DNA from: CAZQRP01 sp964596125
GTDB taxonomy: Bacteria > Chloroflexota > Dehalococcoidia > GIF9 > UBA5629
Assembly (NCBI GenBank): GCA_964596125.1
Contig: CAZQRP010000024.1
Location: forward strand, 1-57,977
DNA: 57,977 nucleotides
Reading direction: 5' to 3'
The notes under the pieces are model-generated. The model saw nothing but the letters and a program-made list of their open reading frames with translations, was not told where the DNA came from and did no database searches. The position numbers and the translations under genes are program-made. Positions within the stretch are counted from its first letter, which is position 1; every line of letters starts with the position of its first letter. This document shows positions 18,571 through 26,981 of this stretch, in pieces.

Positions 18571-19368
18571 ATGTTAGCTTTTTGGCTGGTCCTCTTCTTT
18601 GCTTTTGGTGCAGCGGTCGGAAGTTTTATTAATGTGGTCGCAGACCGTTTGCCGGAAAGAAAGTCCATCGTTTTACCTGCATCTCATTGTTCTTCATGCC
18701 AACATAGACTCACTGGAATACATATGATACCTGTCTTCAGTTACCTGTGGCTCAAAGGTCGTTGTAATTATTGTGGTGCGACTATACCTATGAGGCTGCT
18801 TTGGGTGGAAATAGGGGTGGGGATTTTGTTTGCCTTTCTGTATTACCAGTATGGTATTAGCTGGGAATTGGCATTTGTCACTTTTTATTGTTGTTTATTT
18901 ATTGCACTGCTTATCATTGACTATGAACACGGAATTCTACCTAACAGGATAGTATATCCCGGAATTGGTATAGCATTGATTGTAATCGTTCTGGGATCTT
19001 TATTTGGCTTTGAGCCAAGAGGCATCACCGATGCCTCGGCCTTTAACCTGTGGTTTTTTGATGCTTTTATCGGCATGGCTATCGGATTTGGTTTTTTTTT
19101 GATTGTGGCTCTAATTTTCCGGGAAGGTATGGGGTGGGGTGATGTTAAGCTGGCAGGATTAATAGGGCTGGTTGTTGGATACCCGCTTGTCTTTGTAGCC
19201 ATGTTTTTAGCAGTTGTCGGCGGTGGCTTGGTGGCTGGAATACTGCTGTTAACCAGAGTGAAAAAGAGGAAGGAGAGTATGCCATTCGGTCCTTTCCTGG
19301 CTTTGTCAGCAATGATAACACTGTTTTGGGGAGAAAAACTACTTAACTGGTACCTTAGCCTTGTCTAA
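18571..19368 (+). CDS. pilD: Prepilin peptidase PilD (A24 family)
   Basis: A 265-residue polytopic aspartic protease and N-methyltransferase that cleaves prepilin leaders and methylates the new N-terminus. The N-terminal DiS_P_DiS region has GSFINVVADRLP and the zinc tetracysteine CSSCQH...CNYC (residues 31-66). The peptidase aspartates are in LLIIDYEHGILPN (about 111) and GMGWGDVKLAG (about 191, the GxGD motif). About eight membrane segments are present. It would process the prepilins at 8382, 8887 and 15105. Confidence 0.95.
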   Translation: MLAFWLVLFFAFGAAVGSFINVVADRLPERKSIVLPASHCSSCQHRLTGIHMIPVFSYLWLKGRCNYCGATIPMRLLWVEIGVGILFAFLYYQYGISWELAFVTFYCCLFIALLIIDYEHGILPNRIVYPGIGIALIVIVLGSLFGFEPRGITDASAFNLWFFDAFIGMAIGFGFFLIVALIFREGMGWGDVKLAGLIGLVVGYPLVFVAMFLAVVGGGLVAGILLLTRVKKRKESMPFGPFLALSAMITLFWGEKLLNWYLSLV

Positions 19369-19506
19369 GAAGCTTTGTAGTCAGTCACTGTTGCTGGTAT
19401 CTAACTGGTCCATGATTGGCTTAACATTGGTGAGGTAAGATACATATATTATTATTTGTGGAGATGACAAAGTCCATGAGTAACAAACAAGGATAAATAT
19501 GAAAAC

Positions 19507-19535
19507 TTGACAAAACAAGAACGATATGATATAGT
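19507..19535 (+). promoter_or_regulatory. Consensus sigma-70 promoter of a small RNA
   Basis: TTGACA (19507-19512) and TATAGT (19530-19535) are separated by exactly 17 bases. No open reading frame starts downstream on this strand before the convergent gene ends, so the promoter points to an RNA product. Confidence 0.75.
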
Positions 19536-19541
19536 AATAAT

Positions 19542-19661
19542 GTCCCAAGTAATCAAGCTGAAACGGGGAGGCAGAGGGGCCGACGCAAGGTAGGCGAGGG
19601 CTGAAAGGCGTTAGGCAGGAAGTGGAACCGGGAAGGTAAGGTTACTTGGGGCTTTTATTAT
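19542..19661 (+). ncRNA. Putative free-standing small RNA of about 115 nt, class unknown
   Basis: Transcription should begin about 7 bases after the -10 box. The 5' end CCCAAGTAA (19544-19552) pairs with TTACTTGGG (19642-19650), closing the molecule, and the 3' strand is followed by GCTTTTATTA, which could serve as the terminator tract. Inside, GCCGACGC (19579-19586) pairs with GCGTTAGGC (19608-19616, one bulge). The interior is purine- and G-rich, with the only coding gene nearby being the convergent gene on the other strand. I compared it by eye with SRP RNA, RNase P RNA, 6S RNA and the common riboswitches and found no match. Confidence 0.6.
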
Positions 19662-21112
19662 GCCTCTCTTATAACCTCTGGATTAAGAGCGCCGATAAAA
19701 GGAAGGTTTCTATATTCGCCCTGGTAGTCCAGGCCATATCCGACCACGAATTCGTCTGGAATTTCGAAGCCTATATAGTCGAGTTGTACATCTATAAGAC
19801 GGCGGACTCGTTTATCCAGAAGTGTACAGACATGCAGGCTGGCTGGATTATGGGCTGAAAGATGGTTCAGGATATAATTTAAAGTCATTCCTGTATCAAC
19901 AATATCTTCAACCATCAATACATGCGAGCACGATATGCTTGAGTCAAGGTCTTTGGTTATTTTTACCGCGGGCTCGGTATTACTGCCATAATATGAAATT
20001 GCCATGAGCTCAATGGTAAGTGGCAGGGAAATGTTTTGCATCAGGTCGGCCATAAAACAGATGACACCTTTTAAGATGCCAACTAATACGAGATGTTGTC
20101 CTGCATAGTCATCTGAAATTTGTTTGGCTAAGGCTCTGACCCGTCTCTGGATTAAAGTGTGGCTGAATAAAATCCGATTTATTCCCTGAACCTTGGCTTC
20201 AGCCAAAGAGCCATAGCCATATTTAGCCAGTAATTTAAGATAATCACTTTTGTTAAGAAGTTTAACATTGACTTCCGGGTACAATTCCTTAACACGTCGC
20301 AATTTTCGATTCTTTTCAGTGATCAGACTTTGCTTGAGTGTTGTAAGCTCGATATAAAGGTCTAACTCCGGTAAGTAGAAATCGGGAGTAAACATTTCAG
20401 TGACACTATCCCCTTTCCAGGCTAACGGGAAAGAACGAGGTTCATATAGCCATTCAATACGGTAGAAATCAAGCAGCTTGGCAAATTCCTCTTCACTTGG
20501 ATGGCTAAAGGTAGACGGTATTATTGATGGCGAGGTCGACCTACCTTTTTCGGTTGCTTTTTTCCGTTTCGTAACCCCTTTTTTTTGATTTGCTTTCAGT
20601 ATTTGAGAGAGCTCAGACCTTTCGATTGTAAGAGTGATTATATTAGCTACAGCGGATACGAAGTCCTTATCCGCTGTCGAAAAATGCCTGGGCTCCTCAT
20701 TATAAATTCTGATTTCACCGATAATTTCACCGTCCTTTAGCAGAGGTACTCCCAGAATAGAGCTTATGTTTTCCATTTCGGCTGCTTCTGGATATTGGGC
20801 CCGCTTATCTTGTGACACGTCGGTGATAGATACTATTTTCCCTTCCATAATTTCAGGAAGACTTTTATGAACATTTAACGCTCCTTTACGAAGATAAACG
20901 TCGCTAAGGCCATGAGCAGCTATGATTGATAGGTACTCTTTCCGGGGACTAAGAAGCATGATGGAACACCCGGCAGCCTTTATAGCCTTAGCGGAGCTTC
21001 TAGCGATCGAGTTAAGTACCTTTTTGAATGGTAGAGATGAGGTAGCTGCCCTGGTTATTCGCGTAAAGGCCTGAGAGTAGCTGTTGTCCCTATTTACCAT
21101 TCCTCCCCACAC
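19658..21112 (-). CDS. GAF / PD-(D/E)XK-like / hypoxanthine phosphoribosyltransferase fusion
   Basis: A 484-residue three-part protein. Residues 15-165 form a GAF sensor domain (SSAKAIKAAGCSIMLLSP, ILGVPLLKDGEIIGEIRIYN). Residues 185-290 resemble a PD-(D/E)XK nuclease fold of the DUF559/TnsA sort (EEEFAKLLDFYRIEWLYEP, then FTPDFYLPELDLYIELT). Residues 310-484 are a type I phosphoribosyltransferase of the HPRT class: VLMVEDIVDTGMTL is the PRPP-binding loop, with HTLIQRRVRALAKQISDDY upstream and DYQGEYRNLPFIGAL at the end. The HPRT part should make IMP/GMP from hypoxanthine/guanine and PRPP; roles of the other parts are unknown. It ends 8 bases past the small RNA's closing stem. Confidence 0.8.
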   Translation of the reverse strand: MWGGMVNRDNSYSQAFTRITRAATSSLPFKKVLNSIARSSAKAIKAAGCSIMLLSPRKEYLSIIAAHGLSDVYLRKGALNVHKSLPEIMEGKIVSITDVSQDKRAQYPEAAEMENISSILGVPLLKDGEIIGEIRIYNEEPRHFSTADKDFVSAVANIITLTIERSELSQILKANQKKGVTKRKKATEKGRSTSPSIIPSTFSHPSEEEFAKLLDFYRIEWLYEPRSFPLAWKGDSVTEMFTPDFYLPELDLYIELTTLKQSLITEKNRKLRRVKELYPEVNVKLLNKSDYLKLLAKYGYGSLAEAKVQGINRILFSHTLIQRRVRALAKQISDDYAGQHLVLVGILKGVICFMADLMQNISLPLTIELMAISYYGSNTEPAVKITKDLDSSISCSHVLMVEDIVDTGMTLNYILNHLSAHNPASLHVCTLLDKRVRRLIDVQLDYIGFEIPDEFVVGYGLDYQGEYRNLPFIGALNPEVIREA

Positions 21113-21130
21113 TGGTAAAAATCTTTACTT

Positions 21131-23686
21131 CTATCCGCACTTAGTGTAGCCACAACTGGGGCAGATATGGCATCCTTCCTGGTAAACCAGTATACTTCCA
21201 CATTCTGGGCATTGCCCCGTCCAGTTTTTAGCTACTCCAAAGTCTTTGGTAGTGTGTTCATCATGCCCGTTTATATATTTTTCCAATATGCTTGCGATGG
21301 CATCAGAACAGGAAAGAACAAGCCGTCCTTGCTCCCATGCAACAGACGGGCAGCGAATAGCGCGCAACTGTTTTGTGACAGAGGCTATATCAATTCCTGA
21401 TCTAAGAGCTAAAGAAATGAGGCGGCTGGCTGCTTCCAGTTGAGCTGAAGCACAACCACCGGCTTTTCCCAGGCTGGAGAAGACTTCGCATATTCCTTGG
21501 TCATCGAAGTTGACGGTTACATAAATGTAGCCACAGCCAGTGTTTACTCGCTCGGTTATTCCTTTGGTAACTTTTGGTCGTTGCCTTGGTGTGTGTTTTG
21601 TTTCAGGTTCTTCAACCTCATGACCGATATTCAGGACTTGACTGTCACGGCTCCTGTCCCGGTAAATAGTCAGTCCCTTTAAACCCAACTTGTAGGCTAA
21701 CCTGTAAATTGTTGCCACATCTTCTGGAGTAGCTTCGTTGGGAAGATTGACCGTTTTAGAAACAGCACTATCGGTATATTTCTGGAAGGCTGCTTGCATT
21801 TTTACGTGCCATTCAGGTGCTATATCATGAGAGGTAGAAAATATATTCTTTACCCTGTCTGGTATATTTTCGATGTCCCTGAGACTTTTGCCGTCCGCTA
21901 GCTGTTTTATAAGTTCCGGTGAATAAAAACCTCCATCTTTGGCTATTTTCTCAAAATAGGGATTAACCTCTATTAGTTCCTCACCGTCTAGGATATTCCG
22001 AACATAACTCAAAGCAAAGAGAGGTTCAATACCACTGGAACAGCCCGCTATTATGCTTAATGTGCCCGTAGGAGCTATGGTGGTCCGTGATGCGTTTCTT
22101 GGCCTCAATCCATCGGCACTATCATAGATGCTACCTTTGAACGCCGGGAATAATCCTCTCGTCTGGCCCAGTCTTGCTGATTCCATATTGGCTTCTTCAG
22201 ATATAAAGCGCATGATATTTTCCGCTGTGTCCAGTGCCTTGTCCGAATCATAGGGGATGCCAAGTAATATCAACAAGTCAGCAAATCCCATGACACCGAG
22301 TCCTACTTTTCTGGCATTTCTGGTCATTTTATCTATTTGAGGCAAAGGGAATTGATTAACATCTATAACATTATCCAGGAAGCGGATACCTAGTCTTACG
22401 GTTTCCGCCAGCTTGTCATAATCTATTTGAGGCTGGCTATCTTTATATTTGAGCATTTTAGACAGGTTGATTGAAGCTAAATTGCATGACTCAAAGGGAA
22501 GCAGAGGTTGTTCGCCGCAGGGATTGGTACTCTCTATTTTCCCCAGGTTCGGTGTAGGATTGTGCTTGTTTATATTATCAATAAAGATGATGCCGGGTTC
22601 TCCAGTGCGCCATGCATTGTTTATTATGCGGTCAAAGACATCCTTGGCATTAAGGGTACCGGTAATTTCTTTTGTTTGAGGATTTACCAGATTGTAGTCC
22701 TTGTTATTTTCAACTGCATGCATGAACTTTGTAGTTACGGCTACTGATAGATTGAAGTTGGTTAGTGCTTTCGAGTCCTCTTTTGCCGTAATAAAATCTA
22801 AAATATCCGGATGGTCAATATTAAGGATCGCCATATTGGCACCCCTTCGCATTCCCCCTTGTTTAATAACATCGGTGGCGGTATCAAACGCTCGCATGAA
22901 GGAGATAGGTCCGCTGGCAATCCCACCAGTTGAACCAACCCTGTCTTTTGCAGGCCTGATACGGGAAAAGGAGAAACCGGTACCACCACCGCTTTTATGG
23001 ATCAGAGCTGTGTATTTTACGGCATCGAAAATGGATTCCATGGAATCGTCAATGGGGATTACGAAGCAGGCTGATAATTGCCCTAGCTCTCGCCCGGCAT
23101 TCATTAAAGTTGGAGAATTGGGTAAAAATTCCAGCGAAGCCATAATGCGATAAAATTCATTTTGCCAGAAGTCAACATCTGCCTGCGGATCATATAACAG
23201 TTCAGCCGAAGCGATATGTTTTGCTACGCGATGGAACATATCCTCTGGTGTTTCTATCGTCTGCCCCAGGTTATCCTTGGTAAGATATCTTTTTTGCAGG
23301 ACCACAAGAGCATTTTCCGTAAGTTCTATTTTAGGAGTAGCTTTAAGGCCTTTCTTGGGTTTAGACTTGTCTATTGTTTTCCTATCTTTACTCATGATTT
23401 CCTTAGATACGGAAACAGGCTTTTCAACTGTTTTAATCTTCTCATTAATAATTTCCTTTACCACAGCCAGGATTTGAGTATCAGGCATCGGCTGTTTAAC
23501 ACCTGGATGGATAAGGCGCTCCATTCCCGGTAGTATGCCCTCCAGTCTTCGGATTGCCTCGTTTGTTATTTCCTCTAATTCATTCCTGTCAGCTATACCC
23601 AACGGCTCAGTGTAATTAGAAACGACTTGGGCTATATGGGTCTGGTTGGATGAATAGGCCTGGTTCTTAACATGACGAGTAACCAT
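21131..23686 (-). CDS. nrdJ: Vitamin B12-dependent (class II) ribonucleotide reductase
   Basis: An 851-residue adenosylcobalamin-dependent reductase that makes deoxynucleotides in the absence of oxygen-dependent radical generation. Motifs: LSACFVIPIDDSMESIFDA (about 205), GGGTGFSFSRIRPA, NPCGEQPLLPFESCNLASI with the catalytic Cys (about 395), and APTGTLSIIAGCSSGIEP (about 545). The C-terminus holds a zinc ribbon (CPECG, CPSCGYTKCG) carrying the reducing Cys pair. Length is in the NrdJ range. Its ATG directly follows the TAG stop of nrdR with no gap, so the two are one operon under the promoter at 24253-24282. Confidence 0.95.
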   Translation of the reverse strand: MVTRHVKNQAYSSNQTHIAQVVSNYTEPLGIADRNELEEITNEAIRRLEGILPGMERLIHPGVKQPMPDTQILAVVKEIINEKIKTVEKPVSVSKEIMSKDRKTIDKSKPKKGLKATPKIELTENALVVLQKRYLTKDNLGQTIETPEDMFHRVAKHIASAELLYDPQADVDFWQNEFYRIMASLEFLPNSPTLMNAGRELGQLSACFVIPIDDSMESIFDAVKYTALIHKSGGGTGFSFSRIRPAKDRVGSTGGIASGPISFMRAFDTATDVIKQGGMRRGANMAILNIDHPDILDFITAKEDSKALTNFNLSVAVTTKFMHAVENNKDYNLVNPQTKEITGTLNAKDVFDRIINNAWRTGEPGIIFIDNINKHNPTPNLGKIESTNPCGEQPLLPFESCNLASINLSKMLKYKDSQPQIDYDKLAETVRLGIRFLDNVIDVNQFPLPQIDKMTRNARKVGLGVMGFADLLILLGIPYDSDKALDTAENIMRFISEEANMESARLGQTRGLFPAFKGSIYDSADGLRPRNASRTTIAPTGTLSIIAGCSSGIEPLFALSYVRNILDGEELIEVNPYFEKIAKDGGFYSPELIKQLADGKSLRDIENIPDRVKNIFSTSHDIAPEWHVKMQAAFQKYTDSAVSKTVNLPNEATPEDVATIYRLAYKLGLKGLTIYRDRSRDSQVLNIGHEVEEPETKHTPRQRPKVTKGITERVNTGCGYIYVTVNFDDQGICEVFSSLGKAGGCASAQLEAASRLISLALRSGIDIASVTKQLRAIRCPSVAWEQGRLVLSCSDAIASILEKYINGHDEHTTKDFGVAKNWTGQCPECGSILVYQEGCHICPSCGYTKCG

Positions 23687-24220
23687 CTATTTCCCCTTCA
23701 TTTGCCGTTGTTTAGCTATATTCAATTGTTCCGGGGTAAGTAGGAAGAGCTGGCCTGGTGGGGGTACTTCAGTTCGGGTATCTATCAGTGTGTCTACTGC
23801 CTGTTTAAGTGTAGTGATATCAGTAAATTCACGATAGACACTGGCGAATCGAATATATGCTATATGATCCAGCGCCTCTAATCTTCCCATTACGATATCA
23901 CCGATTGTGGAATTTGAAATTTCTGCTTTCCCCAATTGATAAAGCTCCGCTTCGATATCATCTACGAGCTTATCGATAGTACCGGTTGGCAGCGGACGCT
24001 TTTCACAGGCTTTGCGAATGCCAGACATAAGTTTTTCTCGATTGAATTCCTCGCGCCTGCCATCCTTCTTGATTACAAAAAAGTTTCTCGGTTGCAGTCG
24101 TTCATAAGTTGTGAACCGAGCCTTACACTGAAGACATTGTCGCCTGCGCCTAATGACATCGCTAATACTCCGAGAATCTATTACCTTCGATTCGATAGTA
24201 CCACAAAGAGGACATTTCAT
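23687..24220 (-). CDS. nrdR: Transcriptional repressor NrdR
   Basis: A 177-residue NrdR, the nucleotide-sensing repressor of ribonucleotide reductase genes. It has the N-terminal zinc ribbon (MKCPLCG...CLQCKARFTTYE, Cys at 3, 6, 31 and 34) and an ATP-cone (VIKKDGRREEFNREKLMSGI, about 47-66, to YREFTDI). The ATG at 24220 is chosen, not the longer frame to 24265, because the zinc ribbon begins at that Met in all NrdRs and the upstream DNA holds operator sites. Typical length is 150-170. Two NrdR-box-like sequences lie in its own promoter. Confidence 0.95.
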   Translation of the reverse strand: MKCPLCGTIESKVIDSRSISDVIRRRRQCLQCKARFTTYERLQPRNFFVIKKDGRREEFNREKLMSGIRKACEKRPLPTGTIDKLVDDIEAELYQLGKAEISNSTIGDIVMGRLEALDHIAYIRFASVYREFTDITTLKQAVDTLIDTRTEVPPPGQLFLLTPEQLNIAKQRQMKGK

Positions 24221-24228
24221 TATTGTAC

Positions 24229-24282
24229 CCCCATAATATGTGGTTGCGGTATATTGTAACCCCAATATATAGATGATGTCAA
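24229..24282 (-). promoter_or_regulatory. nrdR-nrdJ promoter overlapped by two NrdR-box-like sites
   Basis: On the minus strand, TTGACA (24282-24277) and TACAAT (24258-24253) are 18 bases apart. Two related sequences, CCACATATTATGGGG (24243-24229) and a second ending ATATATTGGGG (24260 side), have their GGGG blocks exactly 31 bp apart, which matches the three-turn spacing of paired NrdR boxes. One lies between -35 and -10, the other just downstream of -10, so binding would block the polymerase. Confidence 0.65.
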
Positions 24283-24466
24283 GGTAATTTAGGCTACATT
24301 ATGCGGAAAGTTATTGAAAAATGGTAAGGTGGTGTAAGCCCCGATGTAGAGAATAAGATAAAGATAAGCGGGCTTACCACAGATGGCGCAGGGCTTACAG
24401 GATGGTATCATAATTATGTCCGAATTTAAAGGCTGTTATACTGTTTCAGAGAATTTGGCTATAAAG

Positions 24467-24498
24467 AACAGGGTGGCATTTTTATTTGCCACCCTGTT
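24467..24498 (-). terminator. Perfect 12-bp hairpin downstream of ftsZ
   Basis: AACAGGGTGGCA and TGCCACCCTGTT form a 12-bp stem around the loop TTTTTATT (AATAAAAA on the minus strand), about 73 bases past the ftsZ stop. Same stem length and same loop as the hairpin after pilA. Confidence 0.7.
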
Positions 24499-24570
24499 GG
24501 ACGTGGGAGAAAGGAGATTGGAGGTAGGAGGTTGACTGGTTATTCACTATCAGGTGTATCTCTCATAACT

Positions 24571-25659
24571 TTAAAAATGGGTTGTTGTTTTTTGTGATGT
24601 CTGGTAGTTGGATGAGCGACGCAGGAATGAAGGGACGTCGAGGCTGTCTTCAGAGGCACCTCGAAGTAAGCGACGTAGCTCAACTTCTGTAGGTGCACCA
24701 GCACCGTACTGTGCAGTGAACCCAGTGGCAATTATTGTGATTTGCAGTTCATTCTCCATTTGTGGATCGAATACCACTCCAAATATAATATTAGCTTCAG
24801 GATCAACTGATTGTGCGATAACCTCGGCGGCTTCGTTACACTCGAATAGTGTAAGATCGTTACTTCCGGTGACATTGAATAATACGCCTTTGGCGCCGCT
24901 TATAGAAACATCAAGCATTGGACTGGCAAGGGCCGCTTTGGCAGCATCCATAGCCCGGTTTTGTCCATTACCTCGACCGACAGACATCCATGCCGGACCG
25001 GCACCGCTCATAATAGACCTTATATCGGCAAAATCAAGGTTGATTAATCCAGGTACGGTCACAACTTCGGCGATGGATCGAACACCTAATCGAAGTACAT
25101 CGTCGGCTAATCTGAAGGCGTTATCAACGGTTGTTTTAGCATCGCACAGCTCAAGCATGCGATCATTAGGAATGATAACCAGCGTATCAACCTTGTCACA
25201 AAGTTCCAGAATGCCTTCTTCGGCTACTTTGGAGCGACGAGCACCTTCAAAGGAAAATGGCTTGGTTACAATGCCAATGGTCAATGCACCTGATTGTCTA
25301 GCTATTTCAGCAATGATGGGAATGCCGCCAGTGCCACTGCCCCCACCCATTCCGGCTGTAATAAAGACCATATCTGCGCCGGTAACTACTTCCTGAATTG
25401 CCTGCCGGCTTTCTTCTGCTGCTTTGGAACCAGTGGTGGGGTCACCGCCGGCACCCAGCCCTCGTGTCAGCTTTTCGCCCAGTTGTATGCGCACCGGCAC
25501 TTCAGCCATTGACAGGGCCTGGGCATCGGTGTTCATGGCCACAAATTCTACACCCTTGATGCCTTCACGGACCATGCGGGTAACGGCATTTGAACCACCA
25601 CCGCCTATACCTATGGCTTTAATTCGAGCTGGCGATGAAGAGAAAGTTGATCTTGCCAT
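24571..25659 (-). CDS. ftsZ: Cell division GTPase FtsZ
   Basis: A 362-residue tubulin homologue that forms the division ring. The GTP-binding motif GMGGGSGTGG (about 103-112) and the IGIGGGGSNAVTRM start of the Rossmann core are clear, as is the T7 region (PGLINLDFADIRSIM near 204). The C-terminal peptide DVPSFLRR is the conserved FtsA-binding tail. It lies 38 bases after ftsA in the same operon and is the last gene before a strong hairpin. Confidence 0.97.
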   Translation of the reverse strand: MARSTFSSSPARIKAIGIGGGGSNAVTRMVREGIKGVEFVAMNTDAQALSMAEVPVRIQLGEKLTRGLGAGGDPTTGSKAAEESRQAIQEVVTGADMVFITAGMGGGSGTGGIPIIAEIARQSGALTIGIVTKPFSFEGARRSKVAEEGILELCDKVDTLVIIPNDRMLELCDAKTTVDNAFRLADDVLRLGVRSIAEVVTVPGLINLDFADIRSIMSGAGPAWMSVGRGNGQNRAMDAAKAALASPMLDVSISGAKGVLFNVTGSNDLTLFECNEAAEVIAQSVDPEANIIFGVVFDPQMENELQITIIATGFTAQYGAGAPTEVELRRLLRGASEDSLDVPSFLRRSSNYQTSQKTTTHF

Positions 25660-25697
25660 TTTTATTGCCTCCTTTTCTATGTTTATCTCAGGTATAT

Positions 25698-26912
25698 TTA
25701 AGCGCCAATAAATTTTTTCATTAAGCCTACAAAGCCACTAAAGATACCGCTTTTCTTTTTTGCTTCCCATACTGGTTTGCCCTGGTTCTTAATTCCCCAG
25801 AGAAGCAAGCCAACACCGGTAGCATTGGCGGGATCGTGGAGAATATCGGTAATACCATAAACGCCCATTGGCTGGCCAATTCTAGACGGAATACGGATTA
25901 CCGATCGTGCTAAGGCCTGAAGGCCATTCAGTTTTGAGCCGCCTCCGCTGAGCACCAGTCCGGCGGGAGCCAGTGAATTATAGTTGGAGTCGGGCATTTC
26001 CAAAAGAATAAGCCTCAACAGTTCCTCCATACGGTCTTTGATGATTCCGCATAGGTCACGGTAAGATACATTATGACCGTTTTCGATGTTGAGAGTAGTC
26101 TCTTCGGATTTGGTTATTAAATCAGGTGAAACATTTCCGTATTTCTTCTTCATTGCTTCGGCAATATCGAAGGGTAGGCCTAATCCGATGGAGAGGTCAC
26201 TGGTAAATTGATAGCCTGCTACAGGGATAATCGACGTATGGTAAATGCTGCCGTCTTTGAAAACTGCTATGTCAGTTGTTCCACCGCCGATGTCGGCTAA
26301 AATGACTCCCAATTCTTTTTCTTCTGTGGTTAGCACAGATTCCCCGCTGGCAAGAGGTTCCAGTATCAGGTCTGCAATCTCGACACCAATGCTACGAATG
26401 CATTTGACCAGATTTTGCACCGAAGCTATGGCTGCCGTAATAATATGGGTTTCTACGTCCAGTCTGAAACCATGCATGCCGACAGGGTTCTTTACTCTCT
26501 CCTGATTGTCCAAAGCATAGTGGCGTGGTATAGCGTGAAGTACCTTTCTGTCATCGGGTATATCGATGTGCTGTGAAGAACTCAACACCCGCTTCAAGTC
26601 ATCCGCTCTAACGAGGCGGTCGTTACGCGGTATGGCTACGACGCCATGGCTGTTGATTGAACTAATATGTCTTCCGGTAACACCTACAAGAGCCGATTCT
26701 ACCTTCATACCACTTGCTTGCTCAGCCCGTTTTATTGACTCAGCAATCGATTCTCTGGCTTCTTCCACATTGACTACCATGCCCTTGTGCAGGCCATGGG
26801 ATGGAACAAGCCCTACTCCAAGGACCTGGATGCCACCCCCGGAGTCTTGAGTGGCAACTATGGTACAGATCTTAGTTGTACCTACATCTATGCCTGAAAT
26901 TACTCTTTTCAT
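25698..26912 (-). CDS. ftsA: Cell division protein FtsA
   Basis: A 404-residue actin-like ATPase that tethers FtsZ to the membrane. It begins GIDVGTTKICTIVA (phosphate 1), has the SHUT-type 1C subdomain (ESALVGVTGRHISSINSHG), the phosphate 2 loop DIGGGTTDIAVF (about 208) and LVLSGGGSKLNGL (about 322). The C-terminal amphipathic helix (SGFVGLMKKFIGA) is the membrane anchor. AGGAGG precedes the ATG. Confidence 0.96.
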   Translation of the reverse strand: MKRVISGIDVGTTKICTIVATQDSGGGIQVLGVGLVPSHGLHKGMVVNVEEARESIAESIKRAEQASGMKVESALVGVTGRHISSINSHGVVAIPRNDRLVRADDLKRVLSSSQHIDIPDDRKVLHAIPRHYALDNQERVKNPVGMHGFRLDVETHIITAAIASVQNLVKCIRSIGVEIADLILEPLASGESVLTTEEKELGVILADIGGGTTDIAVFKDGSIYHTSIIPVAGYQFTSDLSIGLGLPFDIAEAMKKKYGNVSPDLITKSEETTLNIENGHNVSYRDLCGIIKDRMEELLRLILLEMPDSNYNSLAPAGLVLSGGGSKLNGLQALARSVIRIPSRIGQPMGVYGITDILHDPANATGVGLLLWGIKNQGKPVWEAKKKSGIFSGFVGLMKKFIGA

Positions 26913-26981
26913 GATAAATCCAACCTCCTTTGATTTTATTTAAGTTTGATTTACCTCATATAATTGATTTCTTATTAGTTA

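Noticed and set aside
19542..19661. Small SRP RNA or c-di-GMP riboswitch identity for the small RNA
   Set aside because: The SRP core (GGTCAGG...GGAAGG...AGCAGC) is absent on both strands. GACGCAA resembles a piece of the c-di-GMP-I aptamer but the rest does not fit, and no gene follows on that strand.
24608..25396. 262-codon frame opposite ftsZ
   Set aside because: It lies entirely antisense to ftsZ, which is certain, and its product is Ser/Pro/Thr-rich with no domain.
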